From: Dyella halodurans
Lineage (GTDB): Bacteria > Pseudomonadota > Gammaproteobacteria > Xanthomonadales > Rhodanobacteraceae
Direction of reading: 5' to 3'
NCBI RefSeq assembly: GCF_026283925.1
Contig: NZ_JAPDPF010000004.1
Span: 1 to 64,000, forward strand
Length of the DNA stretch: 64,000 bases
The position numbers and the translations under genes were made by a program. Position 1 is the first letter of the stretch, and each line of letters begins with the position of its first letter. Below, piece after piece: positions 49,663 through 60,890 of the stretch. The notes beneath the pieces are model-generated. The model had not been told where the DNA came from, searched no databases, and saw nothing but the letters and a program-made list of their open reading frames with translations.

Positions 49663-50483
49663 CGCGTGCGCTCCGCCCAGCGGCCGCTCCAGCGCTGCAG
49701 CAGCGACACCATCACCAGCAGCGCAAACGACAGCAGCAGCATCACCGCGCCGAGCGCGGCGGCTCCCGCGTAATCGAACTGTTCAAGCTTCTGCACGATC
49801 AACAGCGGCGCAATTTCCGAGTGCATCGGTAGATTGCCGGCAATGAAAATCACCGAGCCATACTCGCCCATCGCCCGCGCCAGGGCCAGCGCAAAGCCGG
49901 TCAACAGGGTCGGCGCCAACATCGGCAGGATGACCCGGAAAAACGTCTGCCAGCGCTGGGCGCCAAGGCTCTCCGCGGCCTCTTCCACGTCACGTTCCAG
50001 CGACGCCAGCACCGGCTGCAGGGTCCGCACGACGAACGGAAAGCCGACGAACACCATCGCCACGAAGACGCCGAGCGGCGTATAGGCCACCTTGATGCCC
50101 AGCGGTTCCAGCCACTGGCCGAGCCAGCCGTTCGGCGCGTACAGCGTGCTCAGCGCAATGCCCGCCACCGCAGTGGGCAAGGCAAACGGCAGGTCGACCA
50201 GCGCATCAAACAGCCGCCGCCCGGGAAAGCGATAACGCACCAGCACCCAGCCCACCAGCAATCCGATCACCACATTGAACAATGCCGCCAGCAAGGCGCC
50301 GCCGATACTCAGGCGCAGCGCCGCCAGCGTGCGCGGCGCGCCGAGCAGATGGGTCAAGCCCGCGATGCCGATGCCCGACGCCTTCCAGCCCAGCGCCGCC
50401 AGCGGCAGCAACACGATCAGCCCCAGGTATGCCAGCGCATAGCCGAGGCTGATGCCGAACCCAGGAAGAACCCGGTGCCGCAT
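49659..50483 (-). CDS. cysT: Sulfate ABC transporter permease CysT (CysU)
   Basis: 274 residues, six membrane segments. EAA loop [47 protein letters not shown] and the [19 protein letters not shown] stretch mark CysT. Partner of CysW. It starts 5 bases after the sbp stop. Confidence 0.94.
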   Translation of the reverse strand: MRHRVLPGFGISLGYALAYLGLIVLLPLAALGWKASGIGIAGLTHLLGAPRTLAALRLSIGGALLAALFNVVIGLLVGWVLVRYRFPGRRLFDALVDLPFALPTAVAGIALSTLYAPNGWLGQWLEPLGIKVAYTPLGVFVAMVFVGFPFVVRTLQPVLASLERDVEEAAESLGAQRWQTFFRVILPMLAPTLLTGFALALARAMGEYGSVIFIAGNLPMHSEIAPLLIVQKLEQFDYAGAAALGAVMLLLSFALLVMVSLLQRWSGRWAERTR

Positions 50484-50488
50484 GGCGC

Positions 50489-51490
50489 TTAGTTTCCCGT
50501 GCCGATCTGGTCGAAGATGGCGCCTTCGTCGAAGAATTTCTTCTGCGCCTGACGCCAGTCGCCAAACACTTCCTGGATGGTGAAGGTTTGAGTCGCCGGA
50601 AATTGACTGGCGTATTGCTTCGCCACATCCGCCGAACGGGGGCGATAGAAATTCCTGGCGGCGATCTCCTGCCCTTGCGGCGAATACAGGAACTGGGCGT
50701 AGGCCTCGGCCACCGCACGCGAATCGCGCTTGTCCACATTCTTGTCGACCACGGCGACCGGCGGCTCGGCCAGGATGGTGATCGATGGCACCACGATCTG
50801 GATGGCGTCTCCGCCCACCTGCTTGCGCGCGAGCAGCGCCTCGTCTTCCCAGGCAATCAACACGTCGCCGATGCCGCGCTGGACAAAGGTGTTGGTGGCG
50901 CCACGCGCACCGGTATCGAGCACCGGCACATGCTTGTAGAGATCGTGCACGAACGCCCTTGCGGTGGCGTCGCTGCCACCGGGTTGCTTGAGCGCATAGC
51001 CCCAGGCGGCCAGGAAATTCCAGCGCGCGCCACCGGACGATTTCGGATTCGGGGTGATCACCTGCACCCCGGGCCGGACCAGGTCCGCCCAGTCCTTGAT
51101 GCCCTTGGGGTTACCCTTGCGCACCAGAAAGACAATCGTGGACGTATACGGCGACGCGTTGTTCGGCAGCCGTTGCTGCCAGTCCTTGGCGATCAGGCCA
51201 CGATCGGCGATGGCGTCGATATCGTAGGCCAGGGCCAGCGTGACGATATCCGCCGGCAAGCCGTCCACCACCGAGCGCGCCTGCTTGCCCGAGCCACCAT
51301 GCGACATCTGGATCGTGACATTGTCGCCATGCTGCGCTTTCCACTGCGCGACGAAGGCGCTGTTGATCTGACGATAGAGTTCGCGCGTGGGATCGTAGGA
51401 CACGTTGAGCAGGGTGACATCCCTGGCTGCCGCAGCCGCGCTCACCAGCATGCCTGCGGCGAGCAACAACACGGTGAAGAATTTCTTCAT
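50489..51490 (-). CDS. sbp: Periplasmic sulfate-binding protein
   Basis: 333 residues from ATG 51490 with a strong AGGAGG site (the frame to 51562 lacks one). Signal peptide [22 protein letters not shown], then the Sbp signatures [47 protein letters not shown] and [19 protein letters not shown]. It delivers sulfate (or thiosulfate) to CysTWA. First gene of the operon. Confidence 0.95.
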   Translation of the reverse strand: MKKFFTVLLLAAGMLVSAAAAARDVTLLNVSYDPTRELYRQINSAFVAQWKAQHGDNVTIQMSHGGSGKQARSVVDGLPADIVTLALAYDIDAIADRGLIAKDWQQRLPNNASPYTSTIVFLVRKGNPKGIKDWADLVRPGVQVITPNPKSSGGARWNFLAAWGYALKQPGGSDATARAFVHDLYKHVPVLDTGARGATNTFVQRGIGDVLIAWEDEALLARKQVGGDAIQIVVPSITILAEPPVAVVDKNVDKRDSRAVAEAYAQFLYSPQGQEIAARNFYRPRSADVAKQYASQFPATQTFTIQEVFGDWRQAQKKFFDEGAIFDQIGTGN

Positions 51491-51610
51491 GACGCCTCCT
51501 GCGGATGAACGAACAGCCAGATTACCGTCGGGCCTCGACGAGGCGAAATCGCAATATGGCATGACCTCATGTCGGCGCCTTGAGCGAGGTCATCCCGCCA
51601 GCCACCGGCA

Positions 51611-53014
51611 TCAGCCGTTGTGGCTGTCGCCCACGCTTTCTTGCGCAGCCGCGCGCTGCGCGGAAAACTGTGCCGCAAGGCGATGGGCGGCGATTCTTAT
51701 CTCGGGCATCGCCGTACACTCCCACAGATTTCCCCGCAACAGCGAACCGATCGCATACAAACCTTGTTGCGGCTCGCCGGAGGCGCCAAGCAGTTGCCCA
51801 TCGCCCGTGGCGAGCACGCCGAGCTGAAGCGGGTCGGCAACGGCCAGCCCATCGCGCAGCAGCTGCGCCAGCAGATCGTGGGCGCCGTAGGCAACCGCCG
51901 TGTCCAGTCCCGTCGCCTGTATCACCAGGTCGGCCTCCAAGGTGCTGACCAGTTGCGTCGCGCGCTCGCGCAAGGCGACCTGCAACGGCGCTGATCCCTC
52001 CACCCCAAGCACGCGGGCGGCATGGACCTGCAGGCGCCCTTCCTCCTGCAGTTGCTGCACGAGCTGGCCCGATGCGGGCGCCATGCGATGCCGCGAGGCC
52101 TCCCAGATCCAGCGCGCGTGCCGCAGGAACTGCCGCCGCTGATCGTTGCTCAAGCCCTGCCACAGCAAGGCATTGATCGGGCGCATGCCGTCGATCACGC
52201 TGCGCCAGTCGACGTCTGGCACGTCCTCCATGGCCTTGCGCACGAGGCGCAGCATGGGCGCCACACCATCGCACGCAAGCAAGGCCTGGTTGAGTTCCTG
52301 CTGCCGCGGACAGGACGCCAACGGCAAGGGCGCATGCGTACATGGCAACAGTCCATGCCGCGATACGGCAACGAGCTCGGCGTTTGGCCATTGCATCGAC
52401 GCCGACAGCAAGGTGTCCACCGCGGTCAATCCCGTACCGATCACCAGTACCCGGCGCGGCGCCTTCGCATGGCGCTCCAGTCGCCAGGGATCGAGTTCAT
52501 ACGCACCGCTGGACAACGCCGCCCGCGATACCGTCCGTAGAGGTCGCTGCGCAAGCGCACCGACCGCAAGCACGACCTGGCTGACTTCGAGCCATCGATC
52601 CGCACGGATGCGCACCGCATAACCCCCTTCGGTGCGGCGCAGGATCTCGCTCGCACTCTCCGGGTGAATCCTGAAACTGCGCCCTGCCTTGCGCGCGGCA
52701 TCGATGCGTGCGCCGACCTGGGCCTGGATGAAATCCCCGAACAATCGCCGCGGCAGAAAATCGGTGCCCTTCACTTGCCCAAGCTGCCGCGAGGCGTGCT
52801 GGATGAATTCCTCGCCCTGCTCCAGGAAGATGCCCATGCTCGACGCCCGCACGTTGAGCAGGTGCCGGTCGTCGCGGGTGGCATAGGCCACGCCACGCCC
52901 TGGTGTTTCCGGGCCAACGATCCAGTGCACCGTGCCGCCATGGCATTGCGCCAGCAACTCGCCGAAAGCCGCCGCTCCCGCGGCACCACCACCAATCACA
53001 GCGATATCTGCCAT
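51611..53014 (-). CDS. FAD/NAD(P)-binding oxidoreductase (NAD_binding_9-type)
   Basis: 467 residues. N-terminal dinucleotide-binding IAVIGGGAAGAAAF, then GRGVAYATRDDRHLLNVRASSMG, and a second motif VLVIGTGLTAVDTLLSA. This matches the FAD-NAD(P)-binding NAD_binding_9 family, of which few members are characterised. Position directly upstream of sbp-cysTWA on the same strand (120-base gap) hints at a sulfur or redox role but does not show it. Confidence 0.85.
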   Translation of the reverse strand: MADIAVIGGGAAGAAAFGELLAQCHGGTVHWIVGPETPGRGVAYATRDDRHLLNVRASSMGIFLEQGEEFIQHASRQLGQVKGTDFLPRRLFGDFIQAQVGARIDAARKAGRSFRIHPESASEILRRTEGGYAVRIRADRWLEVSQVVLAVGALAQRPLRTVSRAALSSGAYELDPWRLERHAKAPRRVLVIGTGLTAVDTLLSASMQWPNAELVAVSRHGLLPCTHAPLPLASCPRQQELNQALLACDGVAPMLRLVRKAMEDVPDVDWRSVIDGMRPINALLWQGLSNDQRRQFLRHARWIWEASRHRMAPASGQLVQQLQEEGRLQVHAARVLGVEGSAPLQVALRERATQLVSTLEADLVIQATGLDTAVAYGAHDLLAQLLRDGLAVADPLQLGVLATGDGQLLGASGEPQQGLYAIGSLLRGNLWECTAMPEIRIAAHRLAAQFSAQRAAAQESVGDSHNG

Positions 53015-53329
53015 ACAACGTTCCTCGTGTCGCGGACGCGGAGTCGCGCGGTCTGCGAAGGCAGCTCGCTTGCTCCACGCCGTGCAGGACTGCTCAGCTG
53101 AAAGAGGGATTCATACCGCAACAACGGACGACGCACCCAACGCCTGGGAGGGCACTCACGACCTGGCGCCCGCGAACCTGGTGCGCGCGTACCAGTACGA
53201 AACGGGCCGATGCGACCCGCATGACGCTACCCCGACGCGTGACTGTGCCTGATGCAGAATCAAACACAGTCCCTGTTAAGGCGGCGCTAGCCATTCGTCG
53301 TCGCTAGCAGGACCGACATGCCCTGAAGG
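53015..53329. other. Intergenic region between oxidoreductase gene and hisI
   Basis: 315 bases lying beyond the hisI stop and in front of the oxidoreductase start, both genes being on the minus strand. I see no terminator with a T-run, no repeat and no credible gene. Confidence 0.45.
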
Positions 53330-53962
53330 TTATGACGCCGCCCGCTCCGCGTGGCGCTCGGCCAGCACGGCGGCGACATCGCCCAGGCCCAGTCCGCGGG
53401 CGCGCAGCGTCACAAGCAGGTGAAAGATCAGATCGGCGGATTCGCCAAGCAAGGCGGCATCGTCCTGCGCGACCGCGGCAAGTGCGGTCTCCACCCCTTC
53501 TTCACCTACCTTCTGAGCCATGCGGCGAATGCCGCCTTCAAACAGCCTGGTCGTGTAGCTGCCCGACGGGCGTTCGGCATGGCGGCGCGCGACCAGTGCA
53601 TCGAGTTGGGCCAGGAATCCCAGCGGCGGCGTCACGTCGTCGCCAAAACAGCTGCTGGTGCCTTTGTGGCAGGTCGGTCCATGCGGCTCGGCGAGCACCA
53701 GCACGGTGTCGGCATCGCAGTCGGCGCGCACGGACTTCAGCACCAGCACATGGCCGGAAGTCTCCCCCTTGGTCCACAAGCGCTGCTTGCTGCGACTGAA
53801 GAATGTGACGCGCCCCGTCGCCAGCGTGGTCGTCAATGCCTGCGCATTCATATAGCCAAGCATCAGCACTTCGCCGCTCAGCCAGTGCTGGACGACGACA
53901 GGCAGCAGGCCATCGCCTTTGGCCCAATCGAGCTGGGCGGGGTCGAAGTTGATCGGGTCCAT
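53330..53962 (-). CDS. hisI: Bifunctional phosphoribosyl-AMP cyclohydrolase/phosphoribosyl-ATP pyrophosphatase
   Basis: 210 residues from ATG 53962, with GAGGAA at good spacing (an ATG two codons earlier is too near it). HisI part: [37 protein letters not shown], with zinc Cys in [11 protein letters not shown] and [12 protein letters not shown]. HisE part from about residue 115: [38 protein letters not shown]. It performs the second and third steps of histidine synthesis. Last gene of the operon, 63 bases after hisF. Confidence 0.96.
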   Translation of the reverse strand: MDPINFDPAQLDWAKGDGLLPVVVQHWLSGEVLMLGYMNAQALTTTLATGRVTFFSRSKQRLWTKGETSGHVLVLKSVRADCDADTVLVLAEPHGPTCHKGTSSCFGDDVTPPLGFLAQLDALVARRHAERPSGSYTTRLFEGGIRRMAQKVGEEGVETALAAVAQDDAALLGESADLIFHLLVTLRARGLGLGDVAAVLAERHAERAAS

Positions 53963-54025
53963 CGGCATTTCCTCGTGAGGAAGAACGGGTGACGCGCGGC
54001 ACACCGGGCGCGTTGACGCTGCGAC

Positions 54026-54826
54026 TCAGTGTGCGCCCGGCGCCGCTGACCGCTCCTGGCATCGGATGACGGCACCTTGCTCGGCCAGCCACTGCTTGAG
54101 CGTGGGTATGGCGATGGCGCCTGAGTGGAAGACGCTGGCGGCCAGGGCGCCGTCGACATCGGCCTGCGCGAAGGCGTCACGAAAATGCTCGGGCGCACCG
54201 GCGCCACCGGAAGCGATCAAGGGCACCTGGCAGATCGCGCGTACGGCCGCCAGCTGCTCCAGATCGTAGCCCTGGCGAACGCCGTCGCTGCCCATGCAAT
54301 TGAGGACGATTTCGCCGGCACCGCGTTGTTGCGCTTCGCTGACCCAATCCAGGGTGCGGCGGGCCAGCGCCTGGGTCCTGGACGGATCGCCGGTGTACTG
54401 GCGCACTCGCCATTCGCCATCCGCATCGCGCAAGCTATCGATGCCGACGACGACGCATTGCACGCCAAACGCCGCCGCAAGCTCGTCGATCAGTTGCGGA
54501 CGCTCAAGCGCCGGCGAGTTCACCGAAATCTTGTCGGCCCCCGCATGCAGCACGGCACGCGCATCCTCGGTGCTGCGGATACCACCCGCCACGCAGAACG
54601 GTATGTCGATTTCCCGCGCTACCCGCTCGACCCAGGCCCGGTCGACGCTGCGCCCTTCGGGGCTGGCCGTGATGTCGTAGAACACCAGCTCGTCGGCGCC
54701 TTCATCGCGATATCGCAGGGCCAGCTCAACAATCTCGCCCATCACCACGTGATCGCGAAAGCGAACGCCCTTCACGACCTGGCCGTCGCGCACGTCCAGG
54801 CAGGGAATGATGCGACGGCTCAGCAT
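54026..54826 (-). CDS. hisF: Imidazole glycerol phosphate synthase cyclase subunit HisF
   Basis: 266 residues from ATG 54826; the longer frame to 55135 overlaps his[23 protein letters not shown] has the catalytic Asp11, and the other Asp is in the [18 protein letters not shown] segment. (beta/alpha)8 barrel that uses ammonia from HisH. Overlaps the hisA end by 7 bp. Confidence 0.97.
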   Translation of the reverse strand: MLSRRIIPCLDVRDGQVVKGVRFRDHVVMGEIVELALRYRDEGADELVFYDITASPEGRSVDRAWVERVAREIDIPFCVAGGIRSTEDARAVLHAGADKISVNSPALERPQLIDELAAAFGVQCVVVGIDSLRDADGEWRVRQYTGDPSRTQALARRTLDWVSEAQQRGAGEIVLNCMGSDGVRQGYDLEQLAAVRAICQVPLIASGGAGAPEHFRDAFAQADVDGALAASVFHSGAIAIPTLKQWLAEQGAVIRCQERSAAPGAH

Positions 54827-55548
54827 GCCAGTGCCTCGGCAACGGAGAAACGGCCTTCCAACAAGGCCCGACCAAGGATCACGCCGCGCGCACCCGCTTC
54901 GCGCGCTGCGCGAATATCGTCGAGCGAGCGTACGCCGCCCGATGCCTGCACGGCGAGCGATGGCACGGCGCCGGCAAGGTAGCGATAAAGATCGAGATTG
55001 AAGCCGCCCAGCATGCCGTCGCGCTGGATATCGGTGCATAGCAGATGCTTCGCGCCACGCGCGGCATACCAGGGTGCAAGCTCGTCGAGCGTGCGCGATT
55101 CCGCTTCGGTCCAGCCCGCGCTGGGCAGCGTCCATGCGCCATCCTTTGGCAGCGTGTCGAGCGCGAGCGTGAAGCGCTCAACGCCATAGGACGCGAGCCA
55201 GGCAGCGACCAGGTCCGGTTCGCGTATGGCCAGACTGCCCAGCACCACGCGCGCTACGCCGGCATCGAACAGACGCCTGACGTCCGCTTCGGCGCGCACG
55301 CCGCCGCCGGCCTGCACGCGCATGCCGTCAGCGGCAATGGCCTCGATCACCGAGAGGTTGTCGAGGCTGCCGCCACGTGCACCGTCCAGGTCCACCAGAT
55401 GCAGCCAGTGCGCCCCGGCCTCGGCGTAGCTGCGCGCCAATGCGCGCGGATCGAAGTCGTAGGTGGTTTGCTGGGCGTAATCGCCCTGCTTCAGCCGCAC
55501 GACGCGGCCGCTGCGCAGGTCGATCGCCGGGATGACGGTAAAAGTCAT
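54820..55548 (-). CDS. hisA: Phosphoribosylformimino-5-aminoimidazole carboxamide ribotide isomerase HisA
   Basis: 242 residues. [22 protein letters not shown] holds the catalytic Asp8; [10 protein letters not shown] and [14 protein letters not shown] (second Asp) complete the HisA signature. Amadori isomerisation, step four of the pathway. ATGA overlap with hisH. Confidence 0.97.
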   Translation of the reverse strand: MTFTVIPAIDLRSGRVVRLKQGDYAQQTTYDFDPRALARSYAEAGAHWLHLVDLDGARGGSLDNLSVIEAIAADGMRVQAGGGVRAEADVRRLFDAGVARVVLGSLAIREPDLVAAWLASYGVERFTLALDTLPKDGAWTLPSAGWTEAESRTLDELAPWYAARGAKHLLCTDIQRDGMLGGFNLDLYRYLAGAVPSLAVQASGGVRSLDDIRAAREAGARGVILGRALLEGRFSVAEALAC

Positions 55549-56135
55549 AGTTCGAGAAAGTTCTTCAGCAGGCGTGCGCCGACCTTGGCCGAACGCTCCG
55601 GGTGGAACTGCATACCGTGGAAATTGTTGCGCGCAATGACCGCGGCGAATTCACCGCCGTAGTTCGTCGTCGCGAGCGCATAGTCGCCATGGGGTACGGC
55701 ATAGCTGTGGACGAAATAGGCCCAGTCCTGCTCACCGAGACCCGCCAGCAAGGCATGCTCTCGCTGCCGTTGCAGGCGATTCCAGCCCATGTGCGGCACC
55801 CGCAATCCAGGCTGCTCGACAAAGCGGCGGACACTAGCCGGCACCACGCCCAGGCAGTCGACATCGCCCTCCTCCGAGCGCTCGCACAGCAGCTGCATGC
55901 CCAGGCATACGCCCAACACCGGCTGGGTCAGCGAGCGCATCAAGTCGACCAGGCCAAGCTCGCGCAAGCGGGCCATGCCAGGGGCAGCCGCGCCGACGCC
56001 GGGCAGGATCACCTTGTCGGCGGCGCGAATCGCCGCGGCATCCGAGGTCAGCGCGGCATCGACACCGAGTCGCTGCAACGCATAGCGCACCGAGCCGATA
56101 TTGGTGCCGCCGGCATCCACTAGGACCACGCTCAT
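55545..56135 (-). CDS. hisH: Imidazole glycerol phosphate synthase glutaminase subunit HisH
   Basis: 196 residues, class I glutamine amidotransferase. Nucleophile in GVCLGMQLLCERSEEGD, catalytic His/Glu in GMQFHPERSAKVG; start SVVLVDAGGTNIGSVRYAL. It feeds ammonia to HisF. TAATG overlap with the hisB stop couples translation. Confidence 0.96.
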   Translation of the reverse strand: MSVVLVDAGGTNIGSVRYALQRLGVDAALTSDAAAIRAADKVILPGVGAAAPGMARLRELGLVDLMRSLTQPVLGVCLGMQLLCERSEEGDVDCLGVVPASVRRFVEQPGLRVPHMGWNRLQRQREHALLAGLGEQDWAYFVHSYAVPHGDYALATTNYGGEFAAVIARNNFHGMQFHPERSAKVGARLLKNFLEL

Positions 56136-57253
56136 TACAGCGCTCCCTTGGTGCTCGGCAGCTCGTTGCCCTCTCGCCGGATGGCCAGGCGCAAGGCGCG
56201 CGCCACCACCTTGAAGCAGGCCTCGACCATATGGTGGGCGTTGTCGCCGCGTACCTTCAGGTGCAGGTTGGCACCCAGGGTTTCGCTCAGCGACCGGAAG
56301 AAGTGCGGGACCAGCTCGGTCGGCACGTCACCCACGCGCTCACGCGGAAACGCACCGTCGAACACGAAGTACGGGCGCCCGGAAAGATCCAGCGCCGCGC
56401 TGGCCTGCGCCTCGTCCATCGGCAAGGTGAAGTCATGCTGGCCCTGCAGCGTGGTTTCCTGCCGCGGCAGGTCTCCCGGCTCGAAGCCGTAGCGACCGAT
56501 GCCGCGCTTGTCGCCCAGCGCCTGCTTCAAGGCCTGGCCCAGCGCCAGGCCACAGTCCTCGATGGTGTGGTGCTCATCGATCTCGGTGTCGCCGTCGCAG
56601 CGCAGCGCCAGCGCGAAACCGCCGTGCTTGCCGATCTGCTCCAGCATGTGATCGAAGAAGCCGAGGCCGGTATGGATCTGCGGCTCGGCAGTCTTGTCCA
56701 GGTTCACGCTCACGGTGATGCGCGTTTCCCGCGTGTTGCGCTCCACCGTCGCCATGCGCGGTGCATCGAGCAACTGGTGCACGATTTCGTTCCAGCTCGA
56801 GCCGTGCGCTCCCACCTTGAAGCCGCGCACGCCCATGTTCGCGGCGAACTGCAGGTCGGTGTCGCGATCGCCCACCATGGCGGATGCGGCACGACTCCAG
56901 CCATCGTCGGCCAGGTAGTGGCGCAGCATGCCGATGCCCGGCTTGCGGGTGTCCTTGCGCTCGTGCAGGAAGCTGCGGTCGATCAGCACTTCGCGAACGC
57001 GGATGCCCTGGGATTCGAGGATGCGCATGAGCAGCTCGTGCGGCCCGACGAAATGCGCCTCGGGAAAACTGTCCGTGCCCAGGCCGTCCTGATTGGTCAC
57101 CATCACCAGCTCGTAGCCCGCCGCCACGCAGCGCTGCAAGGCCGCAATGACGCCGGGCAGCAAGGCAAATTTTTCGTAGCTGTCGATCTGGAAGTCGTCA
57201 GGCTCCTCGATCAGGCAGCCGTCGCGATCGATAAAGAGAATCTTGCGGCTCAT
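56135..57253 (-). CDS. hisB: Bifunctional histidinol-phosphatase/imidazoleglycerol-phosphate dehydratase
   Basis: 372 residues. N-terminal HAD phosphatase ([22 protein letters not shown], zinc-binding region, [15 protein letters not shown]) fused to the dehydratase (from about residue 175: [55 protein letters not shown]). The fusion is typical of enterobacteria and xanthomonads. 4-bp overlap with hisC. Confidence 0.97.
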   Translation of the reverse strand: MSRKILFIDRDGCLIEEPDDFQIDSYEKFALLPGVIAALQRCVAAGYELVMVTNQDGLGTDSFPEAHFVGPHELLMRILESQGIRVREVLIDRSFLHERKDTRKPGIGMLRHYLADDGWSRAASAMVGDRDTDLQFAANMGVRGFKVGAHGSSWNEIVHQLLDAPRMATVERNTRETRITVSVNLDKTAEPQIHTGLGFFDHMLEQIGKHGGFALALRCDGDTEIDEHHTIEDCGLALGQALKQALGDKRGIGRYGFEPGDLPRQETTLQGQHDFTLPMDEAQASAALDLSGRPYFVFDGAFPRERVGDVPTELVPHFFRSLSETLGANLHLKVRGDNAHHMVEACFKVVARALRLAIRREGNELPSTKGAL

Positions 57254-58311
57254 GCAAATACGTCCTGCAGTGCGGTAAGAACACCATCGTTCTCCTCCGG
57301 CGTACCGATAGTGATGCGCAGCGCATCGCCCAACTGGGCATAGCGGCGTACGTCGCGCACCACGATGCCGGCGCTCAGCAAGCGCTGGTACACGGCAGCG
57401 GCATCATCGAAGCGCACGGCCAGGAAATTGGCGTGGGATGGCAATACCTGGCGAACACCGGGGAGCGCGGCCAGCGCCGCCGCCATGCGCTGACGCTGCT
57501 GTCGCACGACCTGGATATGCTCGCGAGCCTTCGCCTGGCCGGGTTCGGAAAGCGCTTGTAGCGCGAGATCCACACAGGGAAGCGGCAATGGATACGGCGG
57601 CATGATCCGGCGTAGCAAGCCGATGACTTCCTCGTTCGCCAGCAGGCTGCCGATGCGCACGCCGGCCAGCGCCCAGGCCTTGGACAGCGTGCGCAGGACG
57701 GCGAGGTTGTCGTGCCGATCGATCAGGCCGGCCACGCTGATGGCGTCGGAAAACTCGTTATAGGCCTCGTCCACCACCAGCAGCGCCCGACCGGCGAGCG
57801 CCTGCGCGAGGCGCACTACGTCGTCGTGCGCCACCAGCTGTCCGGTAGGATTGTTGGGCGTGCAGACGAACACCAGCTTGACCGCAGGCGTCAACGCAGC
57901 CAGCAGCGCATCCACGTCGAGCGTGAATGACGGGCTCAGGGGGACTTCCACCACGGCGGCATTCTGGATGCGCGCGCACACCGCATACATGCCGAAGGTG
58001 GGTGGCTGGATCGCGATGGCATCCTCACCCGCGCGACAGAAGGCGCGCACCAGCAAATCGATGGCTTCATCACTGCCACGTCCCACCAGCACTTGGCTCG
58101 AACGCACGCCATAGAGCGAGGCCAGGGCCTCTAGCAAGGCCTGCGGCTGCGGATCCGGATAGCGATTGCAGCCCAGGCCATGGTCGCCCGGTGGCGCCCA
58201 GGCCGACTCGTTCGCGTTGAGCATGATCTTGCCGCCGCCGGCTTCCATGCGCGCAGACGAGTACGGTTGCATGGCGCGGATCTCCGCGCGCGCCAGCTCC
58301 AGCACGCTCAT
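57250..58311 (-). CDS. hisC: Histidinol-phosphate aminotransferase
   Basis: 353 residues from ATG 58311 (ATGA with hisD; the frame to 58398 is an internal extension). Fold type I aminotransferase: [44 protein letters not shown] and the PLP lysine in [14 protein letters not shown]. It transaminates imidazole-acetol phosphate. Confidence 0.96.
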   Translation of the reverse strand: MSVLELARAEIRAMQPYSSARMEAGGGKIMLNANESAWAPPGDHGLGCNRYPDPQPQALLEALASLYGVRSSQVLVGRGSDEAIDLLVRAFCRAGEDAIAIQPPTFGMYAVCARIQNAAVVEVPLSPSFTLDVDALLAALTPAVKLVFVCTPNNPTGQLVAHDDVVRLAQALAGRALLVVDEAYNEFSDAISVAGLIDRHDNLAVLRTLSKAWALAGVRIGSLLANEEVIGLLRRIMPPYPLPLPCVDLALQALSEPGQAKAREHIQVVRQQRQRMAAALAALPGVRQVLPSHANFLAVRFDDAAAVYQRLLSAGIVVRDVRRYAQLGDALRITIGTPEENDGVLTALQDVFA

Positions 58312-59615
58312 GCCGCATCCTCCAGCGCAGCCAGGCGCAAGGTCACGGCCCGGCGGTGTGCCTCCAGTTGTTCGGCGGCGGCCAGCGTAGCCGTACACGG
58401 CCCGATGGCACGCAGCCCGTCCGGCGAAACTTCCTGCACGGTGATCTGTTTCTGGTAACTGGCCACCGACACACCGCTATAGCTGCGTGCGTAACCATAG
58501 GTCGGCAAAACGTGATTACTGCCACTGCAGTAGTCGCCCACCGATTCGGGCGTCCACGCGCCCAGGAAAACCGAACCGGCGCTTTCGATGCCATCAAGCA
58601 GTTCGCGCGCCTCGTTCACCTGCAGGATCAGGTGTTCGGGCGCATAACGATTGCTCACCTCTACTGCCTGCGCCAGCGAAGCCACGGCGATAAGCCGGCT
58701 CTGCGCAAGCGCCTGCTCGGCAATTTCCGCGCGCGGCAGCGCCGCACATTGACGCAGCACCTCCGCCTCGACCGCATCGAGCATCGTCGCCGACGGGCTC
58801 AACAGGATCACCTGGGAGTCAGGCCCGTGTTCGGCCTGCGACAGCAGGTCGGCCGCCACAAAGGCCGGATTGGCCGCGGCATCCGCAATCACCAGCACTT
58901 CCGACGGGCCGGCCGGCATGTCGATGGCGGCGCCGTCCGGATCCGCGGACACCTGCAACTTCGCTTCGGTGACCCAGGCATTGCCCGGACCGAACAGCTT
59001 GTCGCACTTGGGCACCGATGCGGTGCCATACGCCATGGCTGCGATGGCTTGTGCACCACCCAGCTTGAACACCTTGTGCACGCCGTTGCTCCGCGCCGCA
59101 TAAAGCACGGCTTCGTCGCAACCACCATCGGCCCGGGCCGGCGAACACAGTACGACCTCGCGGCAGCCGGCGATGCGCGCCGGCACACCCAGCATCAGTG
59201 CGGTGGAAGGCAGTGGCGCGCTACCGGCCGGCACATACAGGCCGACCCGGCCGACCGGGCGCAGCACGCGCTCCACGCGCACACCGGTCGCCGTATCCAG
59301 CGTGACGGGCATGGGCGCGGCGGCGCGATGGAACGCCTCGATGCGCGCCGCTGCCTCGTCGATCGCCGCTTTCAGTGCCGGCGCCAGCGTTGCTTCGGCG
59401 GCGCGAAATTCCTCTTCCGTGACCTCGATGGCCTCGAGCGTGCAGCGGTCGAAGCGCGCGCTGAGTTCGCGCAGCGCGTCGTCGCCATCCGCGCGCACGC
59501 GCGCAATGATCTGTTCGACGCCGCTGCGCAGGCTGTCCGCGCGCGATTGCGCTGGTCGGGCCAGCGCCGCGCGTTGGCCCGCGCCATCCAGGGAATTCCA
59601 GTCCAGGCGGTTCAT
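58308..59615 (-). CDS. hisD: Histidinol dehydrogenase
   Basis: 435 residues from ATG 59615, with GAGGTACGAGAG upstream. [55 protein letters not shown] and [13 protein letters not shown] are the HisD signatures, with zinc ligands near [10 protein letters not shown] and NRYAPEHL. Final two oxidations to histidine. 28 bases after hisG. Confidence 0.97.
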   Translation of the reverse strand: MNRLDWNSLDGAGQRAALARPAQSRADSLRSGVEQIIARVRADGDDALRELSARFDRCTLEAIEVTEEEFRAAEATLAPALKAAIDEAAARIEAFHRAAAPMPVTLDTATGVRVERVLRPVGRVGLYVPAGSAPLPSTALMLGVPARIAGCREVVLCSPARADGGCDEAVLYAARSNGVHKVFKLGGAQAIAAMAYGTASVPKCDKLFGPGNAWVTEAKLQVSADPDGAAIDMPAGPSEVLVIADAAANPAFVAADLLSQAEHGPDSQVILLSPSATMLDAVEAEVLRQCAALPRAEIAEQALAQSRLIAVASLAQAVEVSNRYAPEHLILQVNEARELLDGIESAGSVFLGAWTPESVGDYCSGSNHVLPTYGYARSYSGVSVASYQKQITVQEVSPDGLRAIGPCTATLAAAEQLEAHRRAVTLRLAALEDAA

Positions 59616-59643
59616 GCTCTCGTACCTCTCGCTTCCGCCCGCA

Positions 59644-60537
59644 TCACGCAAGCATCTTCTCGACCGGCAGCACGAACATTTCGCGTGCGCCCGCCTTCTT
59701 GATTTCTTCCAACTGCCGCCAGCTCACCTCGCCTGCGCACAGCGCCTGCAGCATCAGCTGGTCGGGCTGGCCGGCCACCGGCAACAGGGTTGGCTGCGGG
59801 CCACCGGGCAACAGGCGGATGACGGCATCGAGCGCCCCGCGTGAGGTCTGCAGCAGGAGCAGGCGCGACTCGCGCACCTGGATCACGCCATCCAGGCGCT
59901 TGAGCAGCAACTCGATCAGGTCGCCGCGCTCATCGGCCGGCAGCGTTTGCGGGCCCGCCAGCACGGCTTCGCTTTCCAGCAGCACTTCTGTCTCGCGCAA
60001 TTGATTCGCCACCAGGGTGCCGCCGCTTTGCACCAGGTCGCAGATGGCATCGGCCGTGCCCAGGCGTGGCGCGATCTCCACCGAGCCGGCCAGGGTGACC
60101 ACACCGGCCTGCACGCCGCGCGTGCGCAGCCACTCGCCCAGCAGGCCGGGATAGGAAGTAGCAATGCGCTGGCCATTCAATTGGACCGCATCGTGATAGT
60201 CGAGCTCCTGCGGCACCGCAATCGACAAGCGGCAACGCCCGAAGCCCAGCGGGCGCCATTCGGACAAGGCAGCACCTTCGCGACCGGCGGTGAGCTGGTA
60301 TTCGCCGAGCACGTTGCGCCCCACGATGCCCAGATCGCATACGCCCTGCGCGATCAACCCCGGGATATCGTCGTCGCGTACCAGCAGCAGGTCGACCGGT
60401 TCGCCTTCGCCGAAGCAGAACAACTTGTCCCGGCTCTGACGAAACGTCAGGCCACAGCGACTGAGCAGTTCCAGCGCGGGCTCGGTGAGCCGGCCGGATT
60501 TCTGCATCGCGATACGCAATCTGTCCCGCGGTTTCAT
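59644..60537 (-). CDS. hisG: ATP phosphoribosyltransferase (long form)
   Basis: 297 residues from ATG 60537, long-form HisG with a C-terminal regulatory domain. [45 protein letters not shown], and the PRPP loop [27 protein letters not shown] are typical. It catalyses the first, histidine-inhibited step. ATGA overlap with the TrpR-like gene. Confidence 0.97.
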   Translation of the reverse strand: MKPRDRLRIAMQKSGRLTEPALELLSRCGLTFRQSRDKLFCFGEGEPVDLLLVRDDDIPGLIAQGVCDLGIVGRNVLGEYQLTAGREGAALSEWRPLGFGRCRLSIAVPQELDYHDAVQLNGQRIATSYPGLLGEWLRTRGVQAGVVTLAGSVEIAPRLGTADAICDLVQSGGTLVANQLRETEVLLESEAVLAGPQTLPADERGDLIELLLKRLDGVIQVRESRLLLLQTSRGALDAVIRLLPGGPQPTLLPVAGQPDQLMLQALCAGEVSWRQLEEIKKAGAREMFVLPVEKMLA

Positions 60538-60869
60538 GCTTTTGCCTTCTTGCTGGCCGCGCGACGACGGGCGGCACGGGCTCCTGCGGCGAGATAGCCG
60601 CCACTGCCCTGATTGATGTACCGCGCGACGCGGCCGATGGTGGTGATGCTTACGGCCGTGCGCTCGTGAATCTCGCGATAGGACACACCGTCGAGGAGGT
60701 ACGGCACCACGCGCCAGCGGTCGATCATCACCTCGAGCTCGGCCGGCGTGCACAGGTCATGCAGGAACGCAGACATTTCGTCGGCATTCTTCAGCGACAG
60801 CAAGGCCTCGCACAAGCTGAGCTCGGCGGACTCTGCCGGAGTTTCGGGATCGATCGATCGACGCTTCAT
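60534..60869 (-). CDS. TrpR-family regulator at head of his operon (YerC/YecD-like)
   Basis: 111 residues. The Trp-repressor fold is recognisable: LSLCEALLSLKNADEMSAFLHDLCTPAELEVMIDRWRVVPYLLDGVSYREIHERTAVSITTIGRVARYINQGSGGY, where SYREIHERTAVSITTIGRV is the HTH. A lysine/arginine-rich tail follows. This is the TrpR-related YerC group, not the tryptophan repressor itself. Its 4-bp overlap with hisG and the palindrome beside its start codon suggest it represses its own operon in response to histidine. No ribosome binding site is visible. Confidence 0.92.
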   Translation of the reverse strand: MKRRSIDPETPAESAELSLCEALLSLKNADEMSAFLHDLCTPAELEVMIDRWRVVPYLLDGVSYREIHERTAVSITTIGRVARYINQGSGGYLAAGARAARRRAASKKAKA

Positions 60870-60872
60870 AAT

Positions 60873-60890
60873 GTACTAATGCGTTAATAC
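60873..60890 (-). promoter_or_regulatory. Trp-operator-like palindrome at head of his operon
   Basis: Plus-strand GTACTAATGCGTTAATAC, an imperfect 18-bp palindrome matching the GTACT-N8-AGTAC layout of E. coli trp operators at 9 of 10 arm positions. It ends 3 bases before the TrpR-like start codon. A TATTAA that could be the -10 lies within it on the minus strand (60889-60884), so a bound repressor would block transcription. Confidence 0.6.
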
